Source of the DNA: an uncultured bacterium
GTDB lineage: Bacteria > Planctomycetota > UBA8742 > UBA2392
DNA: 64,000 nucleotides
Assembly: GCA_938014885.1 (NCBI GenBank)
Contig: CALLQI010000008.1
Span: forward strand, 1 to 64,000
Direction: 5' to 3'
Under the pieces are notes generated by a model, which had not been told where the DNA came from, made no database searches, and worked only from the letters and a program-made list of their open reading frames with translations. Shown here piece after piece: positions 53,386 to 62,694 of the stretch (within the stretch, counting starts at the first letter, position 1; each line of letters opens with the position of its first letter). The position numbers were made by a program, and so were the translations under genes.

Positions 53386-55068
53386 ATGCCTCTGAAGCTG
53401 ACCATACTGGCACTGGTTGCAACCCTCGCCGCAGGCTGCTGGGTGGCTTCGCTGGCGCAGGCCCAGCAACACCACGCGCCGCGTGTCAAGCTGGGGCAGG
53501 ATTGGCGCACCCTGCGTGACGCCATGGACCGTACCTTTGAACAGTTGCAGCAAGCCGACGGCGTCACACCCACCGAGATTGTGGACGACGGCATCTATCT
53601 GCGCCGCATCTATCTGGACCTGACTGGTGCGCCGCCGTCACCTGCGGAAATCGAGGCATTCAACCCCGGCGGCAAGGACCGCGCCGGCCGCACCGGGCAG
53701 AAGAAGCGCGAGGCCATCGTCGAAACGCTGCTGAACTCTCCCGCCAGCCACGAGCACCTGGCGCAGTGGTGGACGACGGTGCTGGTCTCGCGCAACGAGC
53801 CGAACTTCGGGCGCAGCGGCCGCTACACCCTGCAACCCTACCTGACCGAAAGCTTCAAGAAGAACACGCCCTTCGACAAACTGGTGCGCGGGATGTTCGG
53901 CGCGGTCGGCGACAAGAACGGTACGCCCTATTGGGGCTACTTCATGGAACTGCTGGCCACGCAGGACCTGGGCTATGTGGCCGGCCACACCAGCCGCGTA
54001 TTCCTGGGGCGGCAGGTGCAGTGCGCGGAATGCCACGACCATCACCTTGGCGACTGGAAGCAGGACGACTTTGAGGCCTGGCAGGCCTTTTTCAAGTCGT
54101 TCATCGGCAGCCGCGAAGTCATGGGCGAGACGTATCTGTACATGCAGCCCGACCTGAAGTTCCGGGCACTCAAGGATGTGGAGACGTCACTGAAGCTCAA
54201 GGGCAAGTACAAGCTGCCTCGTTACCTGGACGGCACGGATTGGAAGCCGCGCGCGGGCAAGACGATCCGCGAAGACTTGGCCGACTGGATGACAGGCAAA
54301 GACAACCCGTGGTTCCGCGAGATGACGGTGAACCGCTGGCTGCAGTACTTCCTGGGCTTCGGCATCGTCAACCCGGTCGATGACTTCACGAGCATCAATG
54401 ACCCGAATATCCCGGTGATCCTGCGTGTGATGGGCGAGGATTTCGCGGCCAGCGGTTTTGACACGCGTTACCTGATCCAGGCCATCACCACCAGCCGCCT
54501 GTACCAGCGCAAAGCTGCCCCCAACCCGGAGGGCAGCCAGGACCGCATGTATTACAGCAGGCAGCAGGTGCGCGCGCTGACACCCGAGATGCTGGCGCGC
54601 AGCATTGTGAAGGTGCTGAACCTGGATGAACTGAACCCGAAATCACGCGGATCGTCCAGCCGGCAGGCACTGCGCCGCGGGGTGCAGCTGGCCACACGGG
54701 CCGACGACATCTCGGTCGAAAGCTACAAGGTCAGGCTCGCGGCCATGCTGCACGAGGCCTTTGACGGCGTGCAGGTAATCAAGGAAGTGGATGACCGCGG
54801 CGGCGGCATGATGCAGGCGCTGATGTTCATGAACGCCGAGATTCTGCCGCGCAACCTGGAGTATTCGCTGACCAGCATCCTGAAGCGGCACAAGCGCGAC
54901 GACGCGCGCATTGAGCAGATTTTCATGACCGTCCTCGGCCGCAAACCTGACGCAGATGAATTGCGGGCCGTAGAGTCCGAGGTAAAGCGCTGGGCCGGCC
55001 CGACCACGGCCTGGGAAGACCTGTTCCTGGCACTCATGTGCACCACCGAATTCAGCAACCGCAACTGA
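53386..55068 (+). CDS. DUF1549-type secreted protein with CxxCH motif
   Basis: A 560-residue exported protein (signal peptide LTILALVATLAAGCWVASLA) of the DUF1549/DUF1553 group that is expanded in Planctomycetota. Evidence: DDGIYLRRIYLDLTGAPPSP near residue 70, the conserved REVQCAECHDHH-like segment (here GRQVQCAECHDHHLGDW, ~residue 205) with a CxxCH haem-c-type motif, and the C-terminal block LMFMNAEILPRNLEYSL with LALMCTTEFSNRN. Members usually sit beside a DUF1501 partner, which is absent here. They are secreted and of unknown function. It is preceded by a leaderless-type promoter. Confidence 0.85.
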   Translation: MPLKLTILALVATLAAGCWVASLAQAQQHHAPRVKLGQDWRTLRDAMDRTFEQLQQADGVTPTEIVDDGIYLRRIYLDLTGAPPSPAEIEAFNPGGKDRAGRTGQKKREAIVETLLNSPASHEHLAQWWTTVLVSRNEPNFGRSGRYTLQPYLTESFKKNTPFDKLVRGMFGAVGDKNGTPYWGYFMELLATQDLGYVAGHTSRVFLGRQVQCAECHDHHLGDWKQDDFEAWQAFFKSFIGSREVMGETYLYMQPDLKFRALKDVETSLKLKGKYKLPRYLDGTDWKPRAGKTIREDLADWMTGKDNPWFREMTVNRWLQYFLGFGIVNPVDDFTSINDPNIPVILRVMGEDFAASGFDTRYLIQAITTSRLYQRKAAPNPEGSQDRMYYSRQQVRALTPEMLARSIVKVLNLDELNPKSRGSSSRQALRRGVQLATRADDISVESYKVRLAAMLHEAFDGVQVIKEVDDRGGGMMQALMFMNAEILPRNLEYSLTSILKRHKRDDARIEQIFMTVLGRKPDADELRAVESEVKRWAGPTTAWEDLFLALMCTTEFSNRN

Positions 55069-55515
55069 GTAGCCATTGCCGCAATGGAACGCGCCAGCGT
55101 TGGAAAGGGAAACTGCAATCTCGCGCGGAGACGCGGAGACGCAGAGAAACGCTGGCAGTCCTTGGCGTACTCGGCGGTTAGACGTCTTGATTGAACAGCC
55201 ACGGCGGCCACTCGCAACGTTCGCAGAGTGCGCAATGAACAGGCGCTGCTGAGCATGTCAGCGCGGAACTGCAGTTGCCGTTAACCCCAAAGCAGTTGCC
55301 GTTCTCTGCGTCTCTGCGCCTCTGCGCGAGACCGTCTCTGCAGTTGACGTTCTTCGCGGCCCTTCGAAGTTCGGAAGTGGTTGCGGTTCTTTGTGCCTGA
55401 ACGCCGTTGCCACTTGTAGGCCCGCTCGGAGCTGATGCGAGGCCCGTGGCTGCTACGAAGTAGAAAACTGGCTGGCGTGGCGGCTCGGATTTGCGAAACT
55501 GTGGCCGGTGAATCC
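55069..55515. repeat. Spacer with inverted octamer arrays
   Basis: Left array 55123-55146: GCGCGGAG, ACGCGGAG, ACGCAGAG. Right array 55304-55327: CTCTGCGT, CTCTGCGC, CTCTGCGC, its reverse complement. Outer AACTGCA (before the left array) is mirrored by TGCAGTT after the right one. Same octamer family as at 26817-26939. No ORF with coding character lies in this stretch. Confidence 0.8.
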
Positions 55516-56022
55516 ATGGCCGGCGCCCGCAACCATTATGAGCAATGCTTCAGCGGCCTGCTGCTTGAACATGGGTTGCATGCCCTTGCCGTGGATGAAA
55601 GCCGCCGTCCGTTGTGGGGCGATCGCGAGCTCAAGAACTTTGACTTTCTCGTGAATGGGGCTGAGCGCGTATACGCCATCGACCTCAAGGGTCGTCGCGA
55701 AACCCCGTGGATCACCCGTCTGGACATGTTCTCGATGATGGCCTGGCAGCGTCTGCTGGGCGATACCGCCCAACCGGCCTTTGTGTTCGCGTTCTACAGC
55801 GCGCACGGGTCGGAGCCCGGCCGCATTGCGAAGCTTGACGCCACGCAGCGTTCCACACCGGCGGGCATGTATCGCTTCGTGATGCTGGAACTGGCCGATG
55901 CGCAGCGCCTGGCACGGCCGCGCAGCGAGCGCTGGGGAACGCTGGGATTCGGGTGGACCGGGTTTGCCCGCGCCGCAAAGCCGCTTGAGCTGGCATTGGG
56001 GCTGGGTGCGCTGGCCGGCTAG
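55516..56022 (+). CDS. PD-(D/E)XK nuclease-like protein
   Basis: A 168-residue protein of unknown function. A nuclease-like pattern is visible: NHYEQCFSGLLLE (Glu), LKNFDFLVNG (Asp) and VYAIDLKGRR (DxK), the order of PD-(D/E)XK enzymes, followed by WITRLDMFSMMAWQRLLG. The last residues are Ala/Leu-rich. ATG at 55516 is favoured, although GTG/ATG-type codons upstream keep the frame open to 55435. It precedes lepA by 88 bases. Nuclease activity is inference from the pattern. Confidence 0.55.
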   Translation: MAGARNHYEQCFSGLLLEHGLHALAVDESRRPLWGDRELKNFDFLVNGAERVYAIDLKGRRETPWITRLDMFSMMAWQRLLGDTAQPAFVFAFYSAHGSEPGRIAKLDATQRSTPAGMYRFVMLELADAQRLARPRSERWGTLGFGWTGFARAAKPLELALGLGALAG

Positions 56023-56110
56023 CGTGATTGCCACCGGGTTTGCCTTGCGCTACCTTCCCCGTTTGCCGCCGGGTGCTATCTATCAGGCCTGCAAAATCAT
56101 TGAGGCCGCC

Positions 56111-57931
56111 TTGTCCGACTACGCACTCAGCCAGATCCGCAACTTCTGCATCATTGCCCACATCGACCACGGCAAGTCGACGCTGGCTGACCGCCTGCTT
56201 TCGATGTCGCACGCCGTGGACAAGCGCAAACTCGTTGAGCAAACCATGGACAGCATGGACCTCGAGCGCGAGCGCGGCATCACGATCAAGGCCAAGGCAA
56301 TTGCCCTGCCCATGAATGTGGACGGGCAGGAGTACATGTTCAACCTGATCGACACGCCCGGCCACGTTGACTTTGGCTACGAAGTCAGCCGCGCGATGAA
56401 TGCCTGTGAAGGCGCGCTGCTGCTGGTTGACGCGACGCAGGGCATACAGGCCCAGACCGTGGCCAACATGTACCTGGCAATCGGTGCCGACCTCGAAGTC
56501 GTGCCGGTGGCCAATAAGGTCGACATGGTCGCCGCCGACTTTGACCGCACCTGCTTTGAGCTCGAAAGTGCGTTCGGCACCAACAAGCAGGATGTGGTGC
56601 AGGTCTCGGGCAAGACCGGCCTTGGAGTTGAGCAGCTGGTGCGCGAGATCATCAAGCGCATCCCGCCGCCGGAGGGCGAGTTCGACGCGCCGCTGCGCGC
56701 CCTGATTTTTGACGCGGTTTACGACGATTACCGCGGCGTGGTGGTGTACGTACGCGTCCGCGAGGGCGAGCTGCGCGCCGGTGAGCGCATTTTCATGATG
56801 GGCACGCGCCGTGAGTTCGACGTACTGGAAGTGGGCGTCGTGCGCATGGGCCTGCACAAGCAGGAGTCGCTGCGCACGGGCTGTGTCGGCTACGTCATCT
56901 GCGGCATCAAGACCGTGCAGGACGTCGGCGTCGGCGACACGATTACGCTTTCCAAGCACAAAGACACAGTGCAGATGCTGCCCGGCTACAAGAAGCCGCA
57001 GCCGATGGTGTACGCGGGCGTGTACCCGACCAACGCCGCCGAGTTTGACGCCCTGCGCAAGGGCCTGCAGAAAATCACGCTCAGCGACAGCAGCATCACC
57101 TACACGCCCGAGCAAAGTGACGCGCTGGGCAGCGGCTTCCGATGCGGCTTCTTGGGCCTGCTGCACATGGAAATTTTCCAGGAACGCGTTGAGCGCGAAC
57201 TGGGACTTGACCTGGTGCAGAGTGCCCCCAACGTCACCTATGAAATCAAGAAGCACGACGGCAGCCTTGAGCGCATAGAGAAGGCCGGCGACCTGCCCGA
57301 CCCGACCGTGTACTCGGAAATCCTTGAGCCGATCGTGAAGCTGAGCGTAATCACGCCCACCGAATACATCGGCAACGTGATGTCGCTGTCGCTTGAACGC
57401 CGCGGCCTGTACCTGAACCAGGAACACCTGGGCAAAGACCGCGTGCTGCTGAGTTTCAAAATGCCATTGGCGGAAGTGATCTTCGACTACTTCGACAAGC
57501 TCAAGTCCGGCACCCGCGGCTACGCGACCATGGACTACGAACAGATCGGCTTTGAACCCGCCGACCTGGTCAAGGTCCGCATCATGATCGCGGGCGATGA
57601 AGTGGACGCGCTGGCCATGATCGTGCACCGCCAGTTCGCTGAGCAGCGCGGCCGCAACCTGCTGAAGAAGTTGAAAGAAGAAATCCCGAAGCACCTGTTC
57701 GTGGTGAACCTGCAGGCGGCAATCGGCGGCAAGGTGATCGCGAGCGAAAAGATCAGCAGCATGGGCAAGAACGTGTTGGCCAAGTGCTACGGCGGCGACA
57801 TCAGCCGCAAGAAGAAGCTGCTTGAGAAGCAGAAGAAGGGCAAGAAGCGCATGAAGATGATCGGCGGCGTTGAAGTGCCGCAGGGCGCCTTCCTGTCCGT
57901 ACTCAAGGTAACCAACGACCCGCAGGGTTGA
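56111..57931 (+). CDS. lepA: Elongation factor 4 (LepA)
   Basis: A ribosome-associated translational GTPase that back-translocates or remodels stalled ribosomes. The 606 residues include G1 AHIDHGKST, G2 ERGITIKAKA, G3 DTPGHVDFGYEV, G4 NKVD and G5-like VSGKTG, domains II-III and the LepA-specific C-terminal domain (LKKLKEEIPKHLFVVNLQAA, RKKKLLEKQKKGKKRMK). The likely start is TTG at 56111 (SDYALSQIRNFCIIAHIDHG), with GAGG seven bases upstream; the upstream frame is open but not protein-like. It is convergent with ruvB, six bases apart. Confidence 0.97.
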   Translation: MSDYALSQIRNFCIIAHIDHGKSTLADRLLSMSHAVDKRKLVEQTMDSMDLERERGITIKAKAIALPMNVDGQEYMFNLIDTPGHVDFGYEVSRAMNACEGALLLVDATQGIQAQTVANMYLAIGADLEVVPVANKVDMVAADFDRTCFELESAFGTNKQDVVQVSGKTGLGVEQLVREIIKRIPPPEGEFDAPLRALIFDAVYDDYRGVVVYVRVREGELRAGERIFMMGTRREFDVLEVGVVRMGLHKQESLRTGCVGYVICGIKTVQDVGVGDTITLSKHKDTVQMLPGYKKPQPMVYAGVYPTNAAEFDALRKGLQKITLSDSSITYTPEQSDALGSGFRCGFLGLLHMEIFQERVERELGLDLVQSAPNVTYEIKKHDGSLERIEKAGDLPDPTVYSEILEPIVKLSVITPTEYIGNVMSLSLERRGLYLNQEHLGKDRVLLSFKMPLAEVIFDYFDKLKSGTRGYATMDYEQIGFEPADLVKVRIMIAGDEVDALAMIVHRQFAEQRGRNLLKKLKEEIPKHLFVVNLQAAIGGKVIASEKISSMGKNVLAKCYGGDISRKKKLLEKQKKGKKRMKMIGGVEVPQGAFLSVLKVTNDPQG

Positions 57932-57937
57932 TCCGCG

Positions 57938-58924
57938 CTACAACACGGCGCGGCCCTTTTCCGTGACGACGCGGCCGCGCGGGGTTTTCTGCACCAGTCC
58001 TTCGCGGATCAGGTGCGGCTCGTAGGTGTCTTCAATCGTGTCTTCTTCTTCGCCGACCGCGACGGCGACCGTCTTCAGACCCACCGGTGTGCTGCTTCCA
58101 GCCAGGCAGCGCAGGATGCGCCGGTCAAGCTCGGTCAATCCGTGGCCGTCGATGCCCAGCATGCGCAGGCCTTGCTCGGCGATTGCGACATCAATCTTGC
58201 CGTTGCCCTTGACCTGGGCCACATCGCGCAGACGACGCAGGATGCGGTTGGCGACACGCGGCGTGCCCCGGCTGCGGCTGGCGATCAGCGTGGCGGCGTC
58301 GTCCACAATGGGTGTGCCCAGCAGCCCCGCGCTGCGCCGCACGATCGTGAGCAGGTCTGGCACCGGGTAGGGGTCCAGGCGTTCCAGCACGCCAAAGCGC
58401 GCGCGGAACGGGGCTGACAACAGCCCTTCGCGCGTGGTTGCGCCCACCAGCGTGAAGCGCTGCAGGCTGACCCGCACGCTGCGCGCGGCCGGCCCCTGGT
58501 CCAGCACGATGTCGATGTGCCAGTCTTCCATGGCCGAGTACAGGTACTCTTCGACGGCCTTGGGCATGCGGTGGATTTCGTCGATGAACAGCACGTCGCC
58601 GCGCCCGAGGTTCGTCAGCAGGCTCACCAGGTCGCCCGCGCGCTCCAGCGCCGGGCCGCTGGTGGCGTGCATGCCGACCTCCATCTCATGCGCGATCAGG
58701 TTGGCAAGCGTGGTCTTGCCGAGCCCCGGCATGCCGCTGAACAGGATGTGATCGAGGGGCTCGCCGCGTTGCCGCGCCGCTGCCACGAACACCCCAAGGT
58801 TGTCGATTACCTGGCGCTGGCCCACGAACTCGGCCAGTGTGCGGGGCCGTAGCGCGGTCTCGTACTCGGACTCGAGTTTGCGCGGTTGGGCGTCCAGCAC
58901 TTCGTCAGAGGCGTCTTCAGGCAT
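57938..58924 (-). CDS. ruvB: Holliday junction branch-migration helicase RuvB
   Basis: A 328-residue AAA+ motor that, with RuvA, drives branch migration. Motifs: FVGQRQVIDNL, Walker A FSGMPGLGKTTLANLIA, Walker B DVLFIDEIHRMPKAVEEYLY, sensor and arginine-finger region GATTREGLLSAPFRARFGV, and the winged helix DRRILRCLAGSSTPVGLKTV. Length is typical. ruvA and ruvC are not adjacent. The start is ATG at 58924; TAGGCT lies six bases upstream on the minus strand. Confidence 0.97.
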   Translation of the reverse strand: MPEDASDEVLDAQPRKLESEYETALRPRTLAEFVGQRQVIDNLGVFVAAARQRGEPLDHILFSGMPGLGKTTLANLIAHEMEVGMHATSGPALERAGDLVSLLTNLGRGDVLFIDEIHRMPKAVEEYLYSAMEDWHIDIVLDQGPAARSVRVSLQRFTLVGATTREGLLSAPFRARFGVLERLDPYPVPDLLTIVRRSAGLLGTPIVDDAATLIASRSRGTPRVANRILRRLRDVAQVKGNGKIDVAIAEQGLRMLGIDGHGLTELDRRILRCLAGSSTPVGLKTVAVAVGEEEDTIEDTYEPHLIREGLVQKTPRGRVVTEKGRAVL

Positions 58925-58936
58925 GGCCCCAGCCTA
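58925..58936 (-). promoter_or_regulatory. -10-like TAGGCT six bases before the ruvB ATG
   Basis: On the minus strand TAGGCT (58931-58936), six bases, then ATG; no Shine-Dalgarno. Fits the leaderless pattern of four other starts in the window. Confidence 0.45.
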
Positions 58937-59042
58937 GAACGCCGTGCGACGGCGCAAAGAGTTGGCTATTTGCGGACTCCTTAGGGAAGCGCTAGCAGTG
59001 GAACTGGACTGGGGGCTTAAGAGCTTCGGGTTGCGGGCTGGG

Positions 59043-59123
59043 GTCGACAGTTGACGGTCGACAGTTCACGGTAAATAAGGCTGTTTGCAGCAACCGTTGA
59101 CTGTGAACCGTTGACCGTAAACC
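59043..59123. repeat. Inverted heptamer arrays (GTYGACR type)
   Basis: Left array 59043-59077: GTCGACA, GTTGACG, GTCGACA, GTTCACG, GTAAATA. Right array 59096-59123: GTTGACT, GTGAACC, GTTGACC, GTAAACC. The arrays are also partly reverse complements (about 18 of 22 positions), so the spacer can fold into a long hairpin between ruvB and the RNase E/G gene. Confidence 0.8.
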
Positions 59124-59156
59124 TGCTCCGTGACTCTGGTGGTAATGCAATGAACA

Positions 59157-59183
59157 GGTCCCGGGCGTGATGCGCCCGGGACC
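59157..59183 (-). terminator. Hairpin terminator of the RNase E/G gene
   Basis: A perfect 11-bp stem (GGTCCCGGGCG/CGCCCGGGACC) with a 5-base loop, about 28 bases after the stop codon; on minus it is followed by TGTTCATT. Confidence 0.6.
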
Positions 59184-59210
59184 CGTGATCAACGTCTGGC
59201 AGGACTCCTG

Positions 59211-62200
59211 CTAAGCCTTCTTCTTTCGTGCCGCTGGCTTGGCTTTGGCCGGTGCTTTTGCCTTGGCCGGTGCTTTGGGCTTGGCTGAGGCTTTGGCTTT
59301 GGCTGCCGGCTTTGCCTTGGCTGCGGGCTTGGCTTTGGCCGGCTTGCGCGGGGCTTTGGCCGCGTCGGCGGGCTTGTCGGCCTTGGCCGGGCGACGGCCA
59401 CGGGACGGCGTCTTGGCGTCCGGTGTTGCGGCCGCGGCCTGCGCCGGCGCGGGCTCGGGCTGCGGCACCGGCTGTGCCGGTTGTGGTGCCGCCTGGGCCG
59501 ATGACTGCGCGCTGGGCGACGATCCGCTTTGCGGCTGTGCCGGGTTGCCCTGCTGGGCGGCGCGACGGGCCTCGCGTTCGCGATGGCGCTTGCCGCCACG
59601 GCGTCCGCGACGGCCACGCCCTTCACGCTTGGCTTCTGCGGCATTTGGTGCGGGGCTGACTGCGGGGGTTCCGGATGGGTTGCCGGCGGTGCTGCCGGCA
59701 GGGGCTGTACTGCCCGGCTCGGCGTTGGTTGAGCCTTCCGGCTTGATGACCGTGTCCGCGTTGCCCGGCGTCTCCGCGCTGCGGCTTTCGGGCCTGCGCT
59801 GGTGCCTGTCGCGTCGGCCGTGGCGGTCGCCTCGTCCACCGCGTCCGCCTCGGTCATCGCGTCCGTGGCGCGGGTTCTGCTGAGGTTTGGGCTCCGATTT
59901 CTCGACAATCACTTCCAGCGGCGGAAGCTCCGGCATGGTTGCGCCGAAGTTCACAGCCTTGTTGCCTTCAGCCTTGATGCGCGCTTCGCGCTGCACGCGT
60001 TCCTGTTCGCGCTCGCGCTGGCGGCGGCCTCCGCGGCGACGGCCGCGCCGGCCTTCGCCTGCTGCGGCCGAAAGCGGCCCGGCACTCCCGGTTGCGCCGA
60101 CGGGCGGTGCCACGTTGCTTTGGGACTTGGCGGACTCGGATTTGACGTAGTTGTTGATGCGCTGATCCATGTCGTAGAAGACGCGCATCGCGCGGTCGTT
60201 GACATAGAAGAAGCGCGTCTGTCCCAGTGTCAGGTCCTTGGCGTACTCGAAGACGATTCGCTTGTCGAACTGTTCTTCCAGGTCGTCGATGTCTTCGCGG
60301 AACTCGCTGTGCAGGTGCGACAGCACATGCGGGTGAACCTGCACCACCAGCTCAAGCACCTTTTCATCGGCCAGTGCCAGCTTCATGCGGCGCACAAGCC
60401 CAAGGCACATCGTTTCGGCGCTGCGCACCATGCCAAAGCCGGTGCACGTCGGGCAACTGACGTAGGTGTATGCCTTGATGCTGGGGCGCACGCGCTGGCG
60501 CGTCATTTCGATCACGCCAAAGGGGCTCATGCGGGCCACCTTGGTACGGGCGCGGTCCTTGCGCAGGTCGCGGCGCAGCGCGTTCTCGATGTCGGTGCGA
60601 TGGCGCGCGCTGCCCATGTCGATCAGGTCGCAGCACACGATGCCGGCGAGGTCGCGCAACCGCAGCTGGCGGCAGATTTCCGGGATCGCTTCCAGGTTCG
60701 TCAGGTAGGCCGTCTTTTCGGCGTCGCCCGCTGACGTGAACTTGCCGCTGTTGACGTCGATGCTGACCAGCGCCTCGGTCTGCTCAACGAATAGGTAGCC
60801 GCCCGACTTCAGCGGCACCTTCTTGTCGAAGATGTGCTCGATTTCAGTTTCCAGCCCGTTGGCAAAGAACAGTGGCACATCGGACTGGTACAGCTTCACC
60901 CGGTCCTTGAAGGTCGGCATCAGGTGGTCAAAGAACGCAAGCACGCGCTCATACACCACCTTGTCGTCGATGACGATTTCGCTGGTTTCGGCCGTGAAGT
61001 AATCGCGCACGGCGCGGATGGCCGGGTCGCTGTCGCTGTACAGCAGGGCCGGGGCTTCGGCCTCTTCGATGCGTTTGGTGATGACGGTCCACATGCGCAG
61101 CAGGTAGTTCAGGTCGCGCATCAGGTCTTCATGGGTGCGGTCGATGGCGGCGGTGCGGATGATGACGCCCATGCCTTCGGGCACCGGCAGCCGGTCCAGA
61201 ATTTTGCGCAGCTCGTTGCGGGCGCTGCCGTCTTCGATTTTGCGGCTTACCCCGCCGCGTTCGCTGGTCGGCGTAAGCACCATGTAGCGGCCGGGCAGAC
61301 TTACGAACGTGCTGAGGCCCGGGCCTTTGCCGCCCTGGCTGGCCTTGGTGACCTGCACGACCACTTCCTGGTTGCGCTTCAGCAGGTTCTGGATCTTGGG
61401 AAGCGGGCCGCGGTGATAGCGGTACTCGGGCCCGGGTGTCTCGCCTCCGCCGGGGCTGCCGCCAACGGCGTTGCCGTCAATGTCTCGGGTGCCTGTGGCA
61501 TCGTCGCCGAGATTGGGCTCGTCGGAAGGCGCGCCGGGTGCGGGTGTTTGGTCCGCGCTGGAGTCTGACGCTTGTTCAGATTCCAGCACGCGCTTGGGCA
61601 TGCGGCCGCCGCGCAGCTTCGGCGTGCGCTTGCGGCGCTGGCGCGGCGCCGAAGGTTCGGGCTTCGCCGGCTCAGGCGTTGACGCGTCAACGGGTTGTGC
61701 GGGTGCCGGCTCAGGCGTGGCCGGGCTGTCCGTCACCGGAGCAGTCGGCGCGGCTTCGTGTTGCGGGGCCGTGGGGGACTCCGGGGCGGTTGCCGCCAAG
61801 CTGCTTGCCGAAACGCCATCGGTGGCTGTGTCGCTGCTGGTGTCGGCCGGCGGCTCATCGCCGCGTTCGGTATCGTCGGGCTCAAACTGTGCGGCTTCAC
61901 CAGCAGGCTGTGGCGATGCCGCATTGCCATTCACCGGCGCGAAGCGACCAGACTCGCCCGAGCGGCGGCCGCGACGACCGCGACGGCGGCGACGGCGGCG
62001 CTCACCGTTGCCTGCTTCCGCCTGCGAACCGGTTTGCGCGGGCGAGACGGCTTCGGTGTTGGCCGGCGGCTCGATGCTTAGTGGCGAGTCGGTGATCGGG
62101 TGGCCCTGCTGTGGAGGCTGGCGGTCAAAGAATTCCGTTTCGCGTTCAGCGGCATTGTCGGTGCGCTGGGTGTCGGCCTGGTTTGCCGTTTGGCGGCCGC

Positions 62201-62669
62201 TTTCGTCGCGTTGCGTTTCGTCGCGCCGCGATTCATCACGGTCCGTATCGTCCGATGTGTCGCGGATTGCCTGGTGGCGGCCGGATTCATCGCTGCCAAC
62301 GCCGGTGCCGTCGCCGACGAAGTCTTCAACCTGCTCGACGTCGCGCTCGGAGGGTGCGGCCATGACTGCATCGGCCAGCGGCTCTTTGATGCGCAGGGTG
62401 CGCGGGAAAAGCTCGGTCAGTTTGGGCTGGCGCTCGTAGGCGTAGTTGGTGTCGCTGACGTGCAGAAAGCCGTTGCGCTCAAGGCCGATGTCTACGAATG
62501 CGGCCTGGATACCGGGCTCAACGTTATTGATCAAACCCTTGTAGATATTGCCCACGTGCTTGAGCTGGCTGGGGCGGTCCACAAAGTACTCGTACAGCTT
62601 GCCGTCTTCGAGTACTGCGATACGGCATTCGTCGCCTTCAGCGACGTTCATCAGAATCTTGCGTGCCAT
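59211..62669 (-). CDS. RNase E/G family endoribonuclease with large S1 insertion and Lys/Ala tail
   Basis: A 1152-residue endonuclease for mRNA decay and rRNA processing. The S1 domain is split: strands at residues 1-80 (NVEPGIQAAFVDIGLERNGF) resume at about 422 (KIQNLLKRNQEVVVQVTK), separated by some 330 residues of disordered Arg-, Glu- and Pro-rich sequence. The catalytic region has the Mg ligands in VSIDVNSGKFT and CDLIDMGSARHR and the zinc-link CPTCTGFG. The C terminus is basic and low-complexity, ending in repeated AKAKPA/APAKAK units. E. coli RNase E carries its extension only C-terminally, so the S1 insertion is a notable difference. The rplU/rpmA genes often found next to this gene are absent downstream. 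Confidence 0.93.
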   Translation of the reverse strand: MARKILMNVAEGDECRIAVLEDGKLYEYFVDRPSQLKHVGNIYKGLINNVEPGIQAAFVDIGLERNGFLHVSDTNYAYERQPKLTELFPRTLRIKEPLADAVMAAPSERDVEQVEDFVGDGTGVGSDESGRHQAIRDTSDDTDRDESRRDETQRDESGRQTANQADTQRTDNAAERETEFFDRQPPQQGHPITDSPLSIEPPANTEAVSPAQTGSQAEAGNGERRRRRRRGRRGRRSGESGRFAPVNGNAASPQPAGEAAQFEPDDTERGDEPPADTSSDTATDGVSASSLAATAPESPTAPQHEAAPTAPVTDSPATPEPAPAQPVDASTPEPAKPEPSAPRQRRKRTPKLRGGRMPKRVLESEQASDSSADQTPAPGAPSDEPNLGDDATGTRDIDGNAVGGSPGGGETPGPEYRYHRGPLPKIQNLLKRNQEVVVQVTKASQGGKGPGLSTFVSLPGRYMVLTPTSERGGVSRKIEDGSARNELRKILDRLPVPEGMGVIIRTAAIDRTHEDLMRDLNYLLRMWTVITKRIEEAEAPALLYSDSDPAIRAVRDYFTAETSEIVIDDKVVYERVLAFFDHLMPTFKDRVKLYQSDVPLFFANGLETEIEHIFDKKVPLKSGGYLFVEQTEALVSIDVNSGKFTSAGDAEKTAYLTNLEAIPEICRQLRLRDLAGIVCCDLIDMGSARHRTDIENALRRDLRKDRARTKVARMSPFGVIEMTRQRVRPSIKAYTYVSCPTCTGFGMVRSAETMCLGLVRRMKLALADEKVLELVVQVHPHVLSHLHSEFREDIDDLEEQFDKRIVFEYAKDLTLGQTRFFYVNDRAMRVFYDMDQRINNYVKSESAKSQSNVAPPVGATGSAGPLSAAAGEGRRGRRRGGRRQREREQERVQREARIKAEGNKAVNFGATMPELPPLEVIVEKSEPKPQQNPRHGRDDRGGRGGRGDRHGRRDRHQRRPESRSAETPGNADTVIKPEGSTNAEPGSTAPAGSTAGNPSGTPAVSPAPNAAEAKREGRGRRGRRGGKRHREREARRAAQQGNPAQPQSGSSPSAQSSAQAAPQPAQPVPQPEPAPAQAAAATPDAKTPSRGRRPAKADKPADAAKAPRKPAKAKPAAKAKPAAKAKASAKPKAPAKAKAPAKAKPAARKKKA

Positions 62670-62694
62670 GTTGTTCCATCGTTTCTGCCAGTGT

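Noticed and set aside
55712..57694. 660-codon minus-strand ORF
   Set aside because: Antisense to lepA, no recognisable domain.
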